A stretch of 64,000 bases of DNA from CAZAKO01 sp964546145 (lineage in GTDB: Bacteria; Fidelibacterota; UBA2242): assembly GCA_964546145.1 (NCBI GenBank), contig CAZJIU010000004.1, forward strand, positions 1 to 64,000. Reading direction: 5' to 3'. The notes below the pieces were generated by a model. The model worked only from the letters and a program-made list of their open reading frames with translations, was not told where the DNA came from and ran no database searches. This document shows, piece by piece, positions 25,827 through 34,822 of the stretch (the first letter of the stretch is position 1; every line of letters begins with the position of its first letter). The position numbers and the translations under genes were made by a program.

Positions 25827-26522
25827 TCAATCCTCCTCTTTATTGATTGTGCCAATTTCCAGGACATTGCCGAAAGATACTTCCTGATTATCTACCAGCA
25901 GGATTGCCTGACCATTTTCATAGCGGACACCAGTCACATCGCCAATCATCATTCCGCGTGTCGTGGCTTCCGTGTCATCCGCGCCGATGGCCTTGATTTC
26001 AAATTCGTAGTTGCCTTTCGGCATGGTTTCACCGGCTTTGTTTTGCAAATCCCAAGGTATCGTATGGTCGCCGGAGCTCAGGTTGGAGAGCTGCAGGGTT
26101 CGAATTACCGCGCCGGCTTCATCTTTGATGCTGATCGTTACCTCTTTGGCAAAACTGTCCAATCGAAAAGACAGGTGAGCTTCACCATCCTGATTGATCA
26201 GGACTGAATTTCCATAACCTTTTGCTTGTTTGCCGATGGTCGCTACCGATAAAGTGTTGTTAATAGCCTGAGTCAACATGAGATCCAGCTGCACACTTTG
26301 CTCAAGATTGGAATCAATATTTTTTAACTGTTCAACGGTCGTAAACTGGGCCAATTGGGTTGCAAATTCCTGGCTTTCCATAGGTGACAGCGGGTCTTGA
26401 TTCTTCATCTGGGCAATCATCAATTTGAGGAAATCGTCTTTGGCCATGATGGCCTGCGATACCAGATTGTCTGCACTGGATTGTGTCTGTGAGTCAGTAC
26501 TAGATGAAATTTGTTCAAACAT
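25827..26522 (-). CDS. flgD: FlgD hook-capping protein
   Basis: FlgD is the scaffold cap for hook polymerisation. The 231-residue protein has the conserved N-terminal AKDDFLKLMIAQMKNQDPLS and MESQEFATQLAQFTTVEQLK, then a beta-rich half with the FlgD Ig-like domain (SIKDEAGAVIRTLQL, HTIPWDLQNKAGETMPKGNY). Length is typical. It is followed by the TIGR02530-like gene and flgE, and preceded by fliK, which controls hook length. Confidence 0.95.
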   Translation of the reverse strand: MFEQISSSTDSQTQSSADNLVSQAIMAKDDFLKLMIAQMKNQDPLSPMESQEFATQLAQFTTVEQLKNIDSNLEQSVQLDLMLTQAINNTLSVATIGKQAKGYGNSVLINQDGEAHLSFRLDSFAKEVTISIKDEAGAVIRTLQLSNLSSGDHTIPWDLQNKAGETMPKGNYEFEIKAIGADDTEATTRGMMIGDVTGVRYENGQAILLVDNQEVSFGNVLEIGTINKEED

Positions 26523-26543
26523 TCATTTTACTCCTTTCTAATG

Positions 26544-27476
26544 TCAAGCCACGATTTCGATACTGTTATAGCCGAAGTCGTGGATTTTGGTGGTTTTGAT
26601 TTGAGTAGTTTGAGGATTATCTTGAAAATTCAAATTCTCCTCCGTCGATTTGCCTTGATGATCTGAGCTAAATTGCTGTTGATTTGAAGGGTCTATCTCC
26701 ACCTCAAGCGAAGCAAAGAAAATTGCTTTCTGATTTAAGTTTTCCTGAACAGAGGGTAAACACTTCTGAATTAATGTTTGAGCTTTCTCTGAGTTGACGA
26801 TAATAGTGCCTCGATTCTCCTCAATATTATTGACAAACCGGAATTCGATCTCTCCCAGAGTATCGGTGGCAATGCGGACGTTTAGTGTGTTGCGCCCTGC
26901 TTTGAGTGATTGAATGACCAGATCACTAATGTGATTGATGATTGGAAACAAATTTCGATTTAATGCTGTGTCGGTAAGCTTATTCACGGACACTGTTTGA
27001 GTGGGGCGATTGAGGTTTGTTTGGTGAATCGTTTCAAACTTGGTGGACACCGGTTGAGATTCTCTGTTTTTGGTGAATATTTCGGTATTATGATTCACAT
27101 GTTTCTTCTCAATCTGATCAGTCATGTCTCTCTCTATTTCCGAATTGTTTGGCTGTATTTCGGGGAATGAGCAAGTTACGTTTTTGGGCGAAGCAGGTGA
27201 TTCTTTATCATTGCTTATCCTGTTTGACCTGAGGTAATGATCATTTTCACCGGATTTTTGATTGGGATTATAGTCATCGGATTCTATTTTATCAGGATTC
27301 GTCTGTATCGTATTGAAGCTTTCGGATTTTTGTGAAGGGCTGGTCTGATCAATGTTTTGGGATCCGGTCAGCTGCGACTTCCGTAGATGATTTGCCGTCT
27401 GCAGTGCCTCTCCAGTTGCGACGTATGCCTCCACTGATTGTTTTTCAGGTATATGACTGTTTAATCCTTGAATAAT
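26544..27476 (-). CDS. fliK: FliK hook-length control protein, C-terminal part
   Basis: The C-terminal 310 residues of FliK. The Flg_hook domain lies near the end (about NRNLFPIINHISDLVIQSLK, LNVRIATDTLGEIEFRFVNN, IVNSEKAQTLIQKCLPSVQE and FFASLEVEID), the region that contacts FlhB to switch export specificity. The upstream part is low-complexity, rich in N, Q, S and K, as expected for the FliK ruler. Its first 55 bases are an exact copy of those at 27577-27631, in the same frame; the intervening Ns are an assembly artefact, so this is one gene with the next entry, 616 residues in total. It precedes flgD by 21 bp. Confidence 0.85.
   Translation of the reverse strand: MIQGLNSHIPEKQSVEAYVATGEALQTANHLRKSQLTGSQNIDQTSPSQKSESFNTIQTNPDKIESDDYNPNQKSGENDHYLRSNRISNDKESPASPKNVTCSFPEIQPNNSEIERDMTDQIEKKHVNHNTEIFTKNRESQPVSTKFETIHQTNLNRPTQTVSVNKLTDTALNRNLFPIINHISDLVIQSLKAGRNTLNVRIATDTLGEIEFRFVNNIEENRGTIIVNSEKAQTLIQKCLPSVQENLNQKAIFFASLEVEIDPSNQQQFSSDHQGKSTEENLNFQDNPQTTQIKTTKIHDFGYNSIEIVA
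27422..27476. repeat. 55-bp duplicated gap flank (left copy)
   Basis: Identical base for base to 27577-27631 and ending exactly at the first N. Contig-end overlap of 55 bp left uncollapsed by scaffolding; not a biological repeat. Confidence 0.95.
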
Positions 27477-27576
27477 NNNNNNNNNNNNNNNNNNNNNNNN
27501 NNNNNNNNNNNNNNNNNNNNNNNNNNNNNNNNNNNNNNNNNNNNNNNNNNNNNNNNNNNNNNNNNNNNNNNNNNNN
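27477..27576. other. Assembly gap (100 N), probably artificial
   Basis: One hundred Ns between two identical 55-bp flanks. Removing the Ns and one flank joins the two fliK pieces in frame without loss. Confidence 0.95.
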
Positions 27577-27631
27577 CGTATGCCTCCACTGATTGTTTTT
27601 CAGGTATATGACTGTTTAATCCTTGAATAAT
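27577..27631. repeat. 55-bp duplicated gap flank (right copy)
   Basis: Exact copy of 27422-27476, starting at the first base after the Ns; see the left copy. Confidence 0.95.
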
Positions 27632-28549
27632 AGGTTTTTCGGTGTCTGGTGAGAGCAATACATCTTCTACTGCCTTTGTTGACGGATTGGCATCCAGATC
27701 CGGAATGGATATCTTTTCTACATCTTGCATATTTTGGATAAGTGATTCAGCTGAGTGCTGGTGATTGGTAGTGGTCTTGGTAGTCAAGAAAGGAATTGGG
27801 AGATTCTCATTGGCTGGTACTTGAATGGGCGATTTAGTCGGGGAGGTAATCTGCGAGTTGTCGGAACTCTGTTCGATCAACAATGACTCTTTTTCAAGAA
27901 AGCCCGAGTTAGCCATGGGAGCTGCATTTTGATCTATGATATTCAGGAGATTGTTTGACAGCTTGGCCGGAAGTCTGCCGGATTGGGCAGGTGCTTGGGG
28001 GAATGCGGTCAGCGGTCCACCCGGCAAATTATTAACCAGATTGTTGGGTAATCCGTTAAAATTATTTGCTTCATTTGGATTCTGAATGATTGTTTCCGCA
28101 ATCGCCTGGCTTTTAGCTGCCAGGCTTGAATCCCAGAAAAATTCGTTGGTTGGTTGACCCGGAAAATCATTGGCGTTTATTAGCAAGGATTCATTTTGCC
28201 GGATTATTTGTCTGAGCTGCTCAGCGGGCTTCTCCTGATTTGTTTTGTTTGGAGTCGTCTGCTCAGCATCAGTCGGCGCTGATTCAGTAATATTGAGATC
28301 AGGGTTTAAGCAGATATAAGGATTTTCGACGTCAGTCGGTATTTTTAAGGTAGACTCGGAAGTTGAAAGGTTGGAGGTATTTTGGGGTGATTGATAAAAA
28401 TTTTCCCTTAGTAACGATCTTGTCAAAAATGTCTGGTAAAGGTCACCAAACCGGGGTAGAGAGCTTGCATCTGACGGGATTCCTAAGCAAGGATTAATAC
28501 CCATTAGGGAGAGATTATTGAGAATGTTATCCAGGTGGATTGCTTTCAT
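27577..28549 (-). CDS. fliK: FliK hook-length control protein, N-terminal part
   Basis: The first 324 residues of FliK, from ATG 28547-28549 (overlapping the preceding stop by 4 bp) to the assembly gap. The start MKAIHLDNILNNLSLMGINP is followed by a long polar, Asn/Gln/Pro/Ser-rich region with no fixed fold, which fits the FliK ruler domain and its poor conservation. Homology cannot be judged from this part alone; identification comes from its in-frame continuity with the Flg_hook domain across the duplicated 55-bp flank. The unbroken protein would be 616 residues, longer than E. coli FliK (405). Confidence 0.8.
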
Positions 28550-29100
28550 TCGGTACCCATTGATGTATTAGCGATTTTCTGGGTAATCCGGGCAGCCCGC
28601 TGGGCGGATAAAGCCATCAGGATATTCTTACGATTACGACTGCTAATGTTCTCATACAGTTCCAGGATCGTATGATCCTCGAGTTTTTCGAGGATTGGTT
28701 GCATTTCGGCAATTTTCATCGATTCATAAGTTTTAGCCAACTCTTTGGTAGAGAGGTTTTTTTTGGTTGAGGTAGCTAATTCCGCTTTCAGCATATCAAC
28801 CGTCTTGCGATATTCCCGAACTAAGCCTTCGTTGAAATCATTCGCCTCTATTAGACTGTCACGAATGAAACCTGTTTCCGCTAAATCCTGCCGCAGACTG
28901 TCCAATTCTGACGTTACTAAATCGATCTCTCGCTGTTTCTGAGCCAGCATATCTTTGGCCAGTTTCTGATCTCCGGAAATTGTCTCGAGTTTTACCTCTT
29001 TATTGAGGGGGTGGAGGAAGGATAGAATGGCGAAAGTAATTCCCACCAAAACGATGAAAAGAGCGATTCCGAGGCCGATCCATAGGAGTATTTTTTTCAT
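28546..29100 (-). CDS. MotE/YlxF-like membrane protein with coiled coil and MgtE-N-like domain
   Basis: A 184-residue protein with one N-terminal membrane helix (about 5-30), a coiled coil (about 45-115, QKQREIDLVTSELDSLRQDL), and a C-terminal helical domain ELAKTYESMKIAEMQPILEK with ILMALSAQRAARITQKIA, which resembles the MgtE N-terminal-like domain of MotE. Bacillus ylxF occupies the same place between fliJ and fliK. MotE proteins act as chaperone-like factors for stator or export proteins in some species; here the role is inferred from organisation only. It overlaps fliJ and fliK by 4 bp each. Confidence 0.75.
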   Translation of the reverse strand: MKKILLWIGLGIALFIVLVGITFAILSFLHPLNKEVKLETISGDQKLAKDMLAQKQREIDLVTSELDSLRQDLAETGFIRDSLIEANDFNEGLVREYRKTVDMLKAELATSTKKNLSTKELAKTYESMKIAEMQPILEKLEDHTILELYENISSRNRKNILMALSAQRAARITQKIANTSMGTE

Positions 29101-29564
29101 GAGAGATCGTTTTTTTTCTGATTAGAGACAATCCGATTGGCAATTTCGGATTCTTGTTTGAGTTCCTTTTTGCGGAAATCCTTATGATATTCGGTTATAT
29201 ATTTTTCTTTAAGCTTTTCTATCATCTTGCGATTTTTACTAGCCTGAATATATTCGTCCCGATTTTTTTCGACTTTCTGGGATGTTTTTTTTACATGATT
29301 ATGCTGGGCTTCGATCTTATCATTAAGCTGCACAATGTAATCCATGGTTTGCAGCAGGGTCGTGGTCGTCAGTAATTTTTCCTCTTGAAAATCTTTTTGA
29401 TTATCATTCAGGACTAAATCTTTGTGGTTTTCGAGGTCGTCCAGTTTTTGTTCTTCGCGATGTAAGAGAGACTGAGCCTGTTTCAGGGTTATGCCGCGGG
29501 TATCTTCGATAGTCTGGCGATAGTTCAGTACTTTTTGGAGTGGAAATTGAGTAGTCTTATTCAT
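29097..29564 (-). CDS. fliJ: FliJ export chaperone-escort protein
   Basis: A 155-residue, almost wholly coiled-coil protein starting NKTTQFPLQKVLNYRQTIED, the FliJ-type opening (FPLQKVLxxR). FliJ is the central stalk of the export ATPase, like the gamma subunit of F-ATPase. It directly follows fliI (7 bp), the standard order. Sequence identity is low across this family, but length, coil and position agree. Confidence 0.9.
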   Translation of the reverse strand: MNKTTQFPLQKVLNYRQTIEDTRGITLKQAQSLLHREEQKLDDLENHKDLVLNDNQKDFQEEKLLTTTTLLQTMDYIVQLNDKIEAQHNHVKKTSQKVEKNRDEYIQASKNRKMIEKLKEKYITEYHKDFRKKELKQESEIANRIVSNQKKNDLS

Positions 29565-29571
29565 CGGTTAA

Positions 29572-30894
29572 TCATTCTTCCTTGAGAATTTGGAATAGTT
29601 GAGTGCAGGTATCCTGAAACAGGGAGGGTTCAGTCATTCCCTGACGCAGAAAAGTATTGATCAATTCATTTTTTCCAATAGCCCGGTCTACTTTGGGATT
29701 GGTTCCTTTTACATAAGCCCCGATGTTGATCAAGTCTTCAGATTCCCGATAATGGGCCATCAATTCGAGAATCTGTTGAGCCTGTTGACGATGTTCATCA
29801 GAAACGACATCATTTTTCAGACGACTGACACTTTCCAGCACATCAACTGCTGGATAATGACCGCGGGTAGATAATTTTCTGGAAAGGACAATATGGCCAT
29901 CTAAAACGGCACGAGCCGCATCTGCGATGGGATCATCCATATCGTCACTTTCGACGAGGACCGTGTATAATCCGGTGATACTACCGATGGCTGAGTTACC
30001 GGCTCGCTCTAGCAGGCGGGGGAGCAGTGAAAAAACGGAAGGAGTATAACCTTTAGTCGTCGGCGGTTCGCCAGTGGCCAGGCCGATTTCGCGCTGGGCC
30101 ATAGCAACCCGTGTCAGTGAGTCCATCATCAACATAATGTCCATTCCCAAGTCGCGGAAATATTCGGCAATAGTAGTCGTAATTAGAGCCGCCTTTATTC
30201 TCACCATGGCAGCCTGATCGGAAGTGGCGACAACGACAACGGAACGTTTCAATCCTTCGGGACCCAGACTGCGCTCGATAAATTCTCGCACCTCGCGCCC
30301 GCGCTCGCCAATCAGACCAATGACATTTACCTCGGCTTCCGCATTGTTGGCAATCATCCCGAGCATGACGCTTTTGCCCACACCGCTGCCCGAAAAGATT
30401 CCGACTCTTTGACCTTTACCGATGGTAACCAATCCGTCAATTGAGCGGATGCCAGTGGCCGAAGGCTCGGTTATAGGAATCCGCTGCATTGGGTTGGGAG
30501 GAATATTCAGAACGGATTGGTGGGTTTCGCAGTGTAACGGTCCCTTCCCGTCAATTGGATTTCCTAAACCATCCAGAACGCGGCCTAAGAGTTCAGGGCC
30601 TACCGGAACCGACAGCGGTCGTGAACTGCGTCGCACCCGGCTGCCCGGTGAAATTCCGGTCACGCTATCCAGTGGCATCAGCAATACCCGATCTCCCACA
30701 AAACCCACAATTTCCGCTCTGACCGGCGAGCCGGAGGGTGGATATATTTCACATAATTCGCCTACTTTTCCTTCAAGTAATGTGGACTCGATGACAAGCC
30801 CTACAAACTGGATCACCTTGCCATCCAGATAGACGATATCGTATCGGTTGATATCTTCGATTGCGGAATCGTATTTCTGAACGATGTTGTACAT
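29572..30894 (-). CDS. fliI: FliI flagellar export ATPase
   Basis: FliI is the hexameric ATPase of the flagellar export apparatus. The 440-residue protein has Walker A FSGSGVGKSVMLGMIA (about 167-182), GLIGERGREVREFIERSLGP typical of F1-beta/FliI proteins, Walker B IMLMMDSLTRVAMAQREIGL and the FliI-specific GYTPSVFSLLPRLLERAGN. The end contains FLRQGMTEPSLFQDTCTQL. It follows fliH by 8 bp. Confidence 0.98.
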   Translation of the reverse strand: MYNIVQKYDSAIEDINRYDIVYLDGKVIQFVGLVIESTLLEGKVGELCEIYPPSGSPVRAEIVGFVGDRVLLMPLDSVTGISPGSRVRRSSRPLSVPVGPELLGRVLDGLGNPIDGKGPLHCETHQSVLNIPPNPMQRIPITEPSATGIRSIDGLVTIGKGQRVGIFSGSGVGKSVMLGMIANNAEAEVNVIGLIGERGREVREFIERSLGPEGLKRSVVVVATSDQAAMVRIKAALITTTIAEYFRDLGMDIMLMMDSLTRVAMAQREIGLATGEPPTTKGYTPSVFSLLPRLLERAGNSAIGSITGLYTVLVESDDMDDPIADAARAVLDGHIVLSRKLSTRGHYPAVDVLESVSRLKNDVVSDEHRQQAQQILELMAHYRESEDLINIGAYVKGTNPKVDRAIGKNELINTFLRQGMTEPSLFQDTCTQLFQILKEE

Positions 30895-30902
30895 AGCTTA
30901 CT

Positions 30903-31577
30903 TTAATTAAAAAGCTGTTTTTCGATCCGTTCCAATTGACCTAGGATAGTACCATCCACAATGTATTCATTGGTCTCCAGCAGGCATTCGCCTGGTTTTA
31001 AATTGGAGTTGGGTTTGAAAATGATGTTGCCGGTAAAGGAGGTCCCATCTTTGAGCTGCTGATGACCGATCCAGCTCAATTGTTGCGGGTGAACGAAAAT
31101 GGTGACCTTGCCGTTGTCCGTAATTATCTCCAGGAACCGGCGAATCTGATTTTTTAGAAATTCATTCTGTTTTTTGTCTGCTTCGATTTGATCGCCGATG
31201 ATTTTTTGGGCAATTTTAAAGGCCATACGTAGAATGGGAATCTCCATTTTTCTAATGGCATCACCGTACTGTTCCTGGAGCGACTGAGTAAGGCTGGTAA
31301 ATTCGGCTGGCATAGTTTCCATCTGCTGGCGGAGTTCCGCTTCGGTCGTTTTTTTACCTTCTTGGAAGCCGGCATGAAAGGATTCTTCCCGGACTTTTTC
31401 GACGGTGACCTCCAGAGTAAAGATGCGGTTTTTTAATTTGGTAATAATCTGCTCATCTGAGTCCAGCATTTCGTCCAGGTTATCGGCGAATATCTCATCA
31501 GTTGAAACGAGTTCCGGTTCGGAATTTTTCAGGTGGATATCTTTAATGCCGTTACTAAGCCGTAAAGTATATTTCAT
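30903..31577 (-). CDS. fliH: FliH export ATPase regulator
   Basis: A 224-residue protein with a coiled N-terminal half containing REESFHAGFQEGKKTTEAEL (the GxxxG-like/FHxGFQEG segment usual before the FliH C-domain) and a C-terminal domain related to V-ATPase E: ILRMAFKIAQKIIGDQIEAD, ITDNGKVTIFVHPQQLSWIG and GECLLETNEYIVDGTILGQL. FliH binds and holds FliI. It overlaps fliG by 4 bp. Confidence 0.93.
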   Translation of the reverse strand: MKYTLRLSNGIKDIHLKNSEPELVSTDEIFADNLDEMLDSDEQIITKLKNRIFTLEVTVEKVREESFHAGFQEGKKTTEAELRQQMETMPAEFTSLTQSLQEQYGDAIRKMEIPILRMAFKIAQKIIGDQIEADKKQNEFLKNQIRRFLEIITDNGKVTIFVHPQQLSWIGHQQLKDGTSFTGNIIFKPNSNLKPGECLLETNEYIVDGTILGQLERIEKQLFN

Positions 31578-32593
31578 TCGATAATTTCTTCCTCTTCGGT
31601 ACGGTTGATCTGGATTTCGCCAGACTCTTCCAGGTTATGAATTATATCCAGAATCTGCTTTTGGGCTAATTCTACATCGCGGACCCGCACTGGTCCCAGG
31701 TAACTTAATTCATCCTTCAACATATCCGCCGCCCGTTCAGACATGTTCTTAAAAATTTTATCTTTTAGTTCGCCGCTGGTAGCCTTTAAGGCGAGAGTTA
31801 TAGTTTTCGAGTCCACTTCTTTGACAATCCGCTGAATGGCCGAGTCGGAGAGTTTGATAATATCCTCAAAGAGGAACATCAGGCTGGTAATTTCTTCAGA
31901 TAATTTCTGATCCCGAGCCCGTAAACGATCCAGAATATTCTTCTCGGCTGAGCGGGTAGCAGAGTTTAAGATTTCGGCCACAGCTTCGGCGCCGCCCGAG
32001 GTACTCAGATCACCGCCGAATACGGTACCGATTTGTTCCCGCAGGACACCTTCGATGTCTTCGATTAACTCGGGTGAGGTCTTTTCCATTGTGGCCAGCC
32101 GGAAGGCAATCTCACTCTGACTCTCTTCAGGCAGTTCGGATAATATTGCAGCTGCCTGCTGCGGTTTTAAATTTGCCAGAATCAGGGCTGCCGTCTGGGG
32201 ATGTTCATTCTGCAGGAAACTCAGTAATTGTTTATCATCTACGGTTTGCAGGAGATAAAAAGCACTGACTTCCGTGGAAGCCTCGACCTTTTTAATAATC
32301 TCTTCCGCCTTTTTAAATCCCCAGGCGCTTTCGAGGACTTTTTTAGCATAATCCAAACCGCCCTGGACGATATACTGGTTGGCGATCATCATCTCGTAGA
32401 ATTCCTCGATAACTTCGCCCAGAATTTCGGCGGGAATATCCTTCAGTTTGGCAATTTCGACCGTGATCTTTTCAATTTCAGTCTCGTTCAAGTTTTTTAA
32501 AACCTGGGCGGCGTTCTGAATCCCCATGGCAATTATTATCAATGCAACTTTCTGAATCGGATTAATAGTGGTTACGGGATTTGTTTCACTCAT
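31574..32593 (-). CDS. fliG: FliG motor switch protein
   Basis: FliG is the rotor protein that contacts MotA. The 339-residue sequence has the N-terminal FliF-binding domain (QKVALIIIAMGIQNAAQVLK), the EHPQTAALILANLKPQQAAA armadillo segment with ILSELPEESQSEIAFRLATM, and the C-terminal torque domain with MFLFEDIIKLSDSAIQRIVK, LALKATSGELKDKIFKNMSE and RAADMLKDELSYLGPVRVRD. Charged torque residues (K/R/D/E) appear preserved. It is 3 bp from fliF. Confidence 0.98.
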   Translation of the reverse strand: MSETNPVTTINPIQKVALIIIAMGIQNAAQVLKNLNETEIEKITVEIAKLKDIPAEILGEVIEEFYEMMIANQYIVQGGLDYAKKVLESAWGFKKAEEIIKKVEASTEVSAFYLLQTVDDKQLLSFLQNEHPQTAALILANLKPQQAAAILSELPEESQSEIAFRLATMEKTSPELIEDIEGVLREQIGTVFGGDLSTSGGAEAVAEILNSATRSAEKNILDRLRARDQKLSEEITSLMFLFEDIIKLSDSAIQRIVKEVDSKTITLALKATSGELKDKIFKNMSERAADMLKDELSYLGPVRVRDVELAQKQILDIIHNLEESGEIQINRTEEEEIIE

Positions 32594-32596
32594 AGA

Positions 32597-34180
32597 TCAA
32601 CTGCTTGGTTGGGTTAGCCAGGAACGAATCAGTTTGGCGGCATCTTCGGGGCTGCCTTTCACATAGTCAACCACTTCGGTGGTCATCTTATCCTTGGCTT
32701 TTAATTTTGCCTTTGCTTCGGGGCTTAATTTTTTTATGTACATATATTCGGATAGCTCCTCCTCGGGACCGAGCTGTTGCGGAGTATTGGTTCCGGCAGA
32801 AATAGCTCGGTGAGTCACCGGCAAAGGAGCTAACTGCATATTCTTACTAGCGCTTCTGAATAGGGATCGTACGACAATAAAGGCAATCAGGATAGCCAGA
32901 CCAATGATGCCTTTGTTTATCAGGTTCTGGATAAACTGCTGTTTTTCGTTTTTTACGAAATATTGGGTATCCTCTTCAAAAGATGACGAATTGAGTTCGA
33001 TGTTCTGTACTTCAATGATATCGCCTCGGCTTTCATCGAAGCCGATAGCACTTTTAACCAGGGCGGCAATCTGATTGATCTCTTTGGAGCTGCGCGGCAC
33101 GTATTTTTTAATCTCTTGACCCTGATTATCCGTGCTCTTGATATATTTACCGTTTAATAGCACCGCGATGGAAATTTTATTAATCGTACCGGAGTTGCCA
33201 ATGTAATGTTCGCGGGTTTGACCGATTTCATAATTTGTGATAGTATTTTCCTGTTTCCGATTCTGGTTGGAATTATTAATTGTGTCCCGATTAGTCGAAG
33301 TTTCGATGTGTGACTCTTCACTTACGACAACCACTGTGTTCGGATCGGGGACCTCAAGGGTGCGTTCAATCTTCTCGAAGTTCATGTCTACCGCAACCTG
33401 CACTACGGCATTATGGGGACCGACAATACTTTCGACAATATCACTAACCTTATTTTGCAATTTTTGCTCTTCCCGGTGCCGCAAATCCCACTGATTGCCC
33501 GCGGTACCCAGGACCTCGTCTTCAGCTTGGTTATTGCTGATTAAATTACCTTCCGAATCAACAATGACTACGCCAGACGGTTCAATACCTTTGACGCTGT
33601 TGGAGACCAGCGAAGCAATTCCGTCAACCTGTTTCTGACTCAATCGTTTTCCGGGCTGCAGATGCACGACGACCGAGGCCGAGCCCTTTTGTTCGGTTTC
33701 AAATAATTTATTTTCAGGCAGGACCAGATGGACACGACTGTTGTGAACTTCCGGAAACTGGTTAATTGTTTTGGTCAATTCACCTTCGAGTGCCCGGCGG
33801 GTATTCAATTCCTGCATAAAAGTTGTCATACCGATTTTTGAGTCATCAAATATCTCATAACCTTTGATAGATTCGCCGCCATATCCTTTTTGGGCGAGTT
33901 GGAGTCTCATTTCGGAGACCTGATCCGTGGGAACATAGATTGTGCGACCGCGATTTTCCAGCCGGTAAGGTACCTTCAGATTGCGCAGCTCACTGATAAT
34001 TTCACCGGCTGCTGCTGGATCAAGATCACTGTATAAGAGATCGTATTCCGGCCGATTGGCCCAGATAACCAGTGATATTACTGATGATAAAATACCGACA
34101 AAGATTATGACCATAATGATTCTTTGGCTAACGGAATATCGCTGAAATAGGCGTCCTAAAAATGATAAGATGCTATTCAA
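32597..34180 (-). CDS. fliF: FliF MS-ring protein
   Basis: FliF forms the MS ring, the first assembled flagellar structure. The 527-residue protein has a membrane helix near 19-41, the YscJ-like ring domains with YDLLYSDLDPAAAGEIISEL, RRALEGELTKTINQFPEVHN and SRVHLVLPENKLFETEQKGS, a second membrane helix (about 430-450), and a C-terminal FliG-binding tail MTTEVVDYVKGSPEDAAKLI. It is between fliE (23 bp) and fliG (3 bp). Confidence 0.98.
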   Translation of the reverse strand: MNSILSFLGRLFQRYSVSQRIIMVIIFVGILSSVISLVIWANRPEYDLLYSDLDPAAAGEIISELRNLKVPYRLENRGRTIYVPTDQVSEMRLQLAQKGYGGESIKGYEIFDDSKIGMTTFMQELNTRRALEGELTKTINQFPEVHNSRVHLVLPENKLFETEQKGSASVVVHLQPGKRLSQKQVDGIASLVSNSVKGIEPSGVVIVDSEGNLISNNQAEDEVLGTAGNQWDLRHREEQKLQNKVSDIVESIVGPHNAVVQVAVDMNFEKIERTLEVPDPNTVVVVSEESHIETSTNRDTINNSNQNRKQENTITNYEIGQTREHYIGNSGTINKISIAVLLNGKYIKSTDNQGQEIKKYVPRSSKEINQIAALVKSAIGFDESRGDIIEVQNIELNSSSFEEDTQYFVKNEKQQFIQNLINKGIIGLAILIAFIVVRSLFRSASKNMQLAPLPVTHRAISAGTNTPQQLGPEEELSEYMYIKKLSPEAKAKLKAKDKMTTEVVDYVKGSPEDAAKLIRSWLTQPSS

Positions 34181-34203
34181 TTCACTCCTCCCTATCTCCT
34201 AGA

Positions 34204-34518
34204 CTAGATTTGCATCCGACTGATTTCCTGATAAGATTCGACCAACTTGTTGCGGATTTCCAGCATCAGTTGAAAACTCAGCCGGGATTCCTCAAGTGCC
34301 GTCATAGCTTCGGCCAGATTCTGCGACTGACCGGTGATAATTTCTTGAACTTTTTGGGCTGCCGCATGCTGGTCATTGTTTACGGTGCTCAGGAACTCCT
34401 TCATCGTTTCGCCGAAGCTGTTTTTCGGGTTTTCCTTAACGGTGCCATTTTTTATGGCTGCGTTTGGTTTTATTTGCGGCAAAGCCTGAATGTCTGTCAC
34501 ACTATTGATTGCTTTCAT
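34204..34518 (-). CDS. fliE: FliE rod-MS ring junction protein
   Basis: A 104-residue protein with the FliE pattern: NSFGETMKEFLSTVNNDQHA, AAQKVQEIITGQSQNLAEAM and LSFQLMLEIRNKLVESYQEI. FliE connects the MS ring to the rod. It sits 23 bp before fliF. Length agrees with E. coli FliE (104). Confidence 0.95.
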   Translation of the reverse strand: MKAINSVTDIQALPQIKPNAAIKNGTVKENPKNSFGETMKEFLSTVNNDQHAAAQKVQEIITGQSQNLAEAMTALEESRLSFQLMLEIRNKLVESYQEISRMQI

Positions 34519-34527
34519 AATTGCTCC

Positions 34528-34812
34528 TTAACTCAAAATATCTATTAAATGCCCCTTGTGTATTTGCTGAACTTTCGTTTTCCCGTAAAAAGAGAGAGCC
34601 TGTGGTTTTGCGGCGCCAAAAAGCATGTGCAGAGTCGCCGATTCTTGCGGGGAGAGGATTGAGCTGGCGGATGAGTTTTTGGGTGGTTCGACCGATTCCG
34701 GTTCGGGCTGGTAAGCAATTGATCGGCGGAGGTTCTCTTCAGTGATGGATTGGGAATGATGAAGGTGTAGGTCTTCATTAGCAATCCGATTGATATCCGT
34801 ATTGATTTTCAT
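34528..34812 (-). CDS. Small orphan protein between flgC and fliE
   Basis: A 94-residue polar protein in frame and tightly spaced (10 bp after flgC, 9 bp before fliE), so clearly part of the operon. The N-terminal half is low-complexity (PEPESVEPPKNSSASS); the C-terminal half is better ordered: LSPQESATLHMLFGAAKPQA then an ending with HKGHLIDILS. Similar small proteins with an 'LS..E......LF' and 'kG..iDi' ending appear, as far as I recall, in flagellar clusters of other phyla, but I know of no function. Confidence 0.65.
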   Translation of the reverse strand: MKINTDINRIANEDLHLHHSQSITEENLRRSIAYQPEPESVEPPKNSSASSILSPQESATLHMLFGAAKPQALSFYGKTKVQQIHKGHLIDILS

Positions 34813-34822
34813 GCCAATCTGC

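Noticed and set aside
27422..27631. Direct repeat inside fliK as a biological ruler repeat
   Set aside because: The copies are identical, exactly 55 bp and flush with the Ns, and the same length recurs at another gap; this is an assembly signature.
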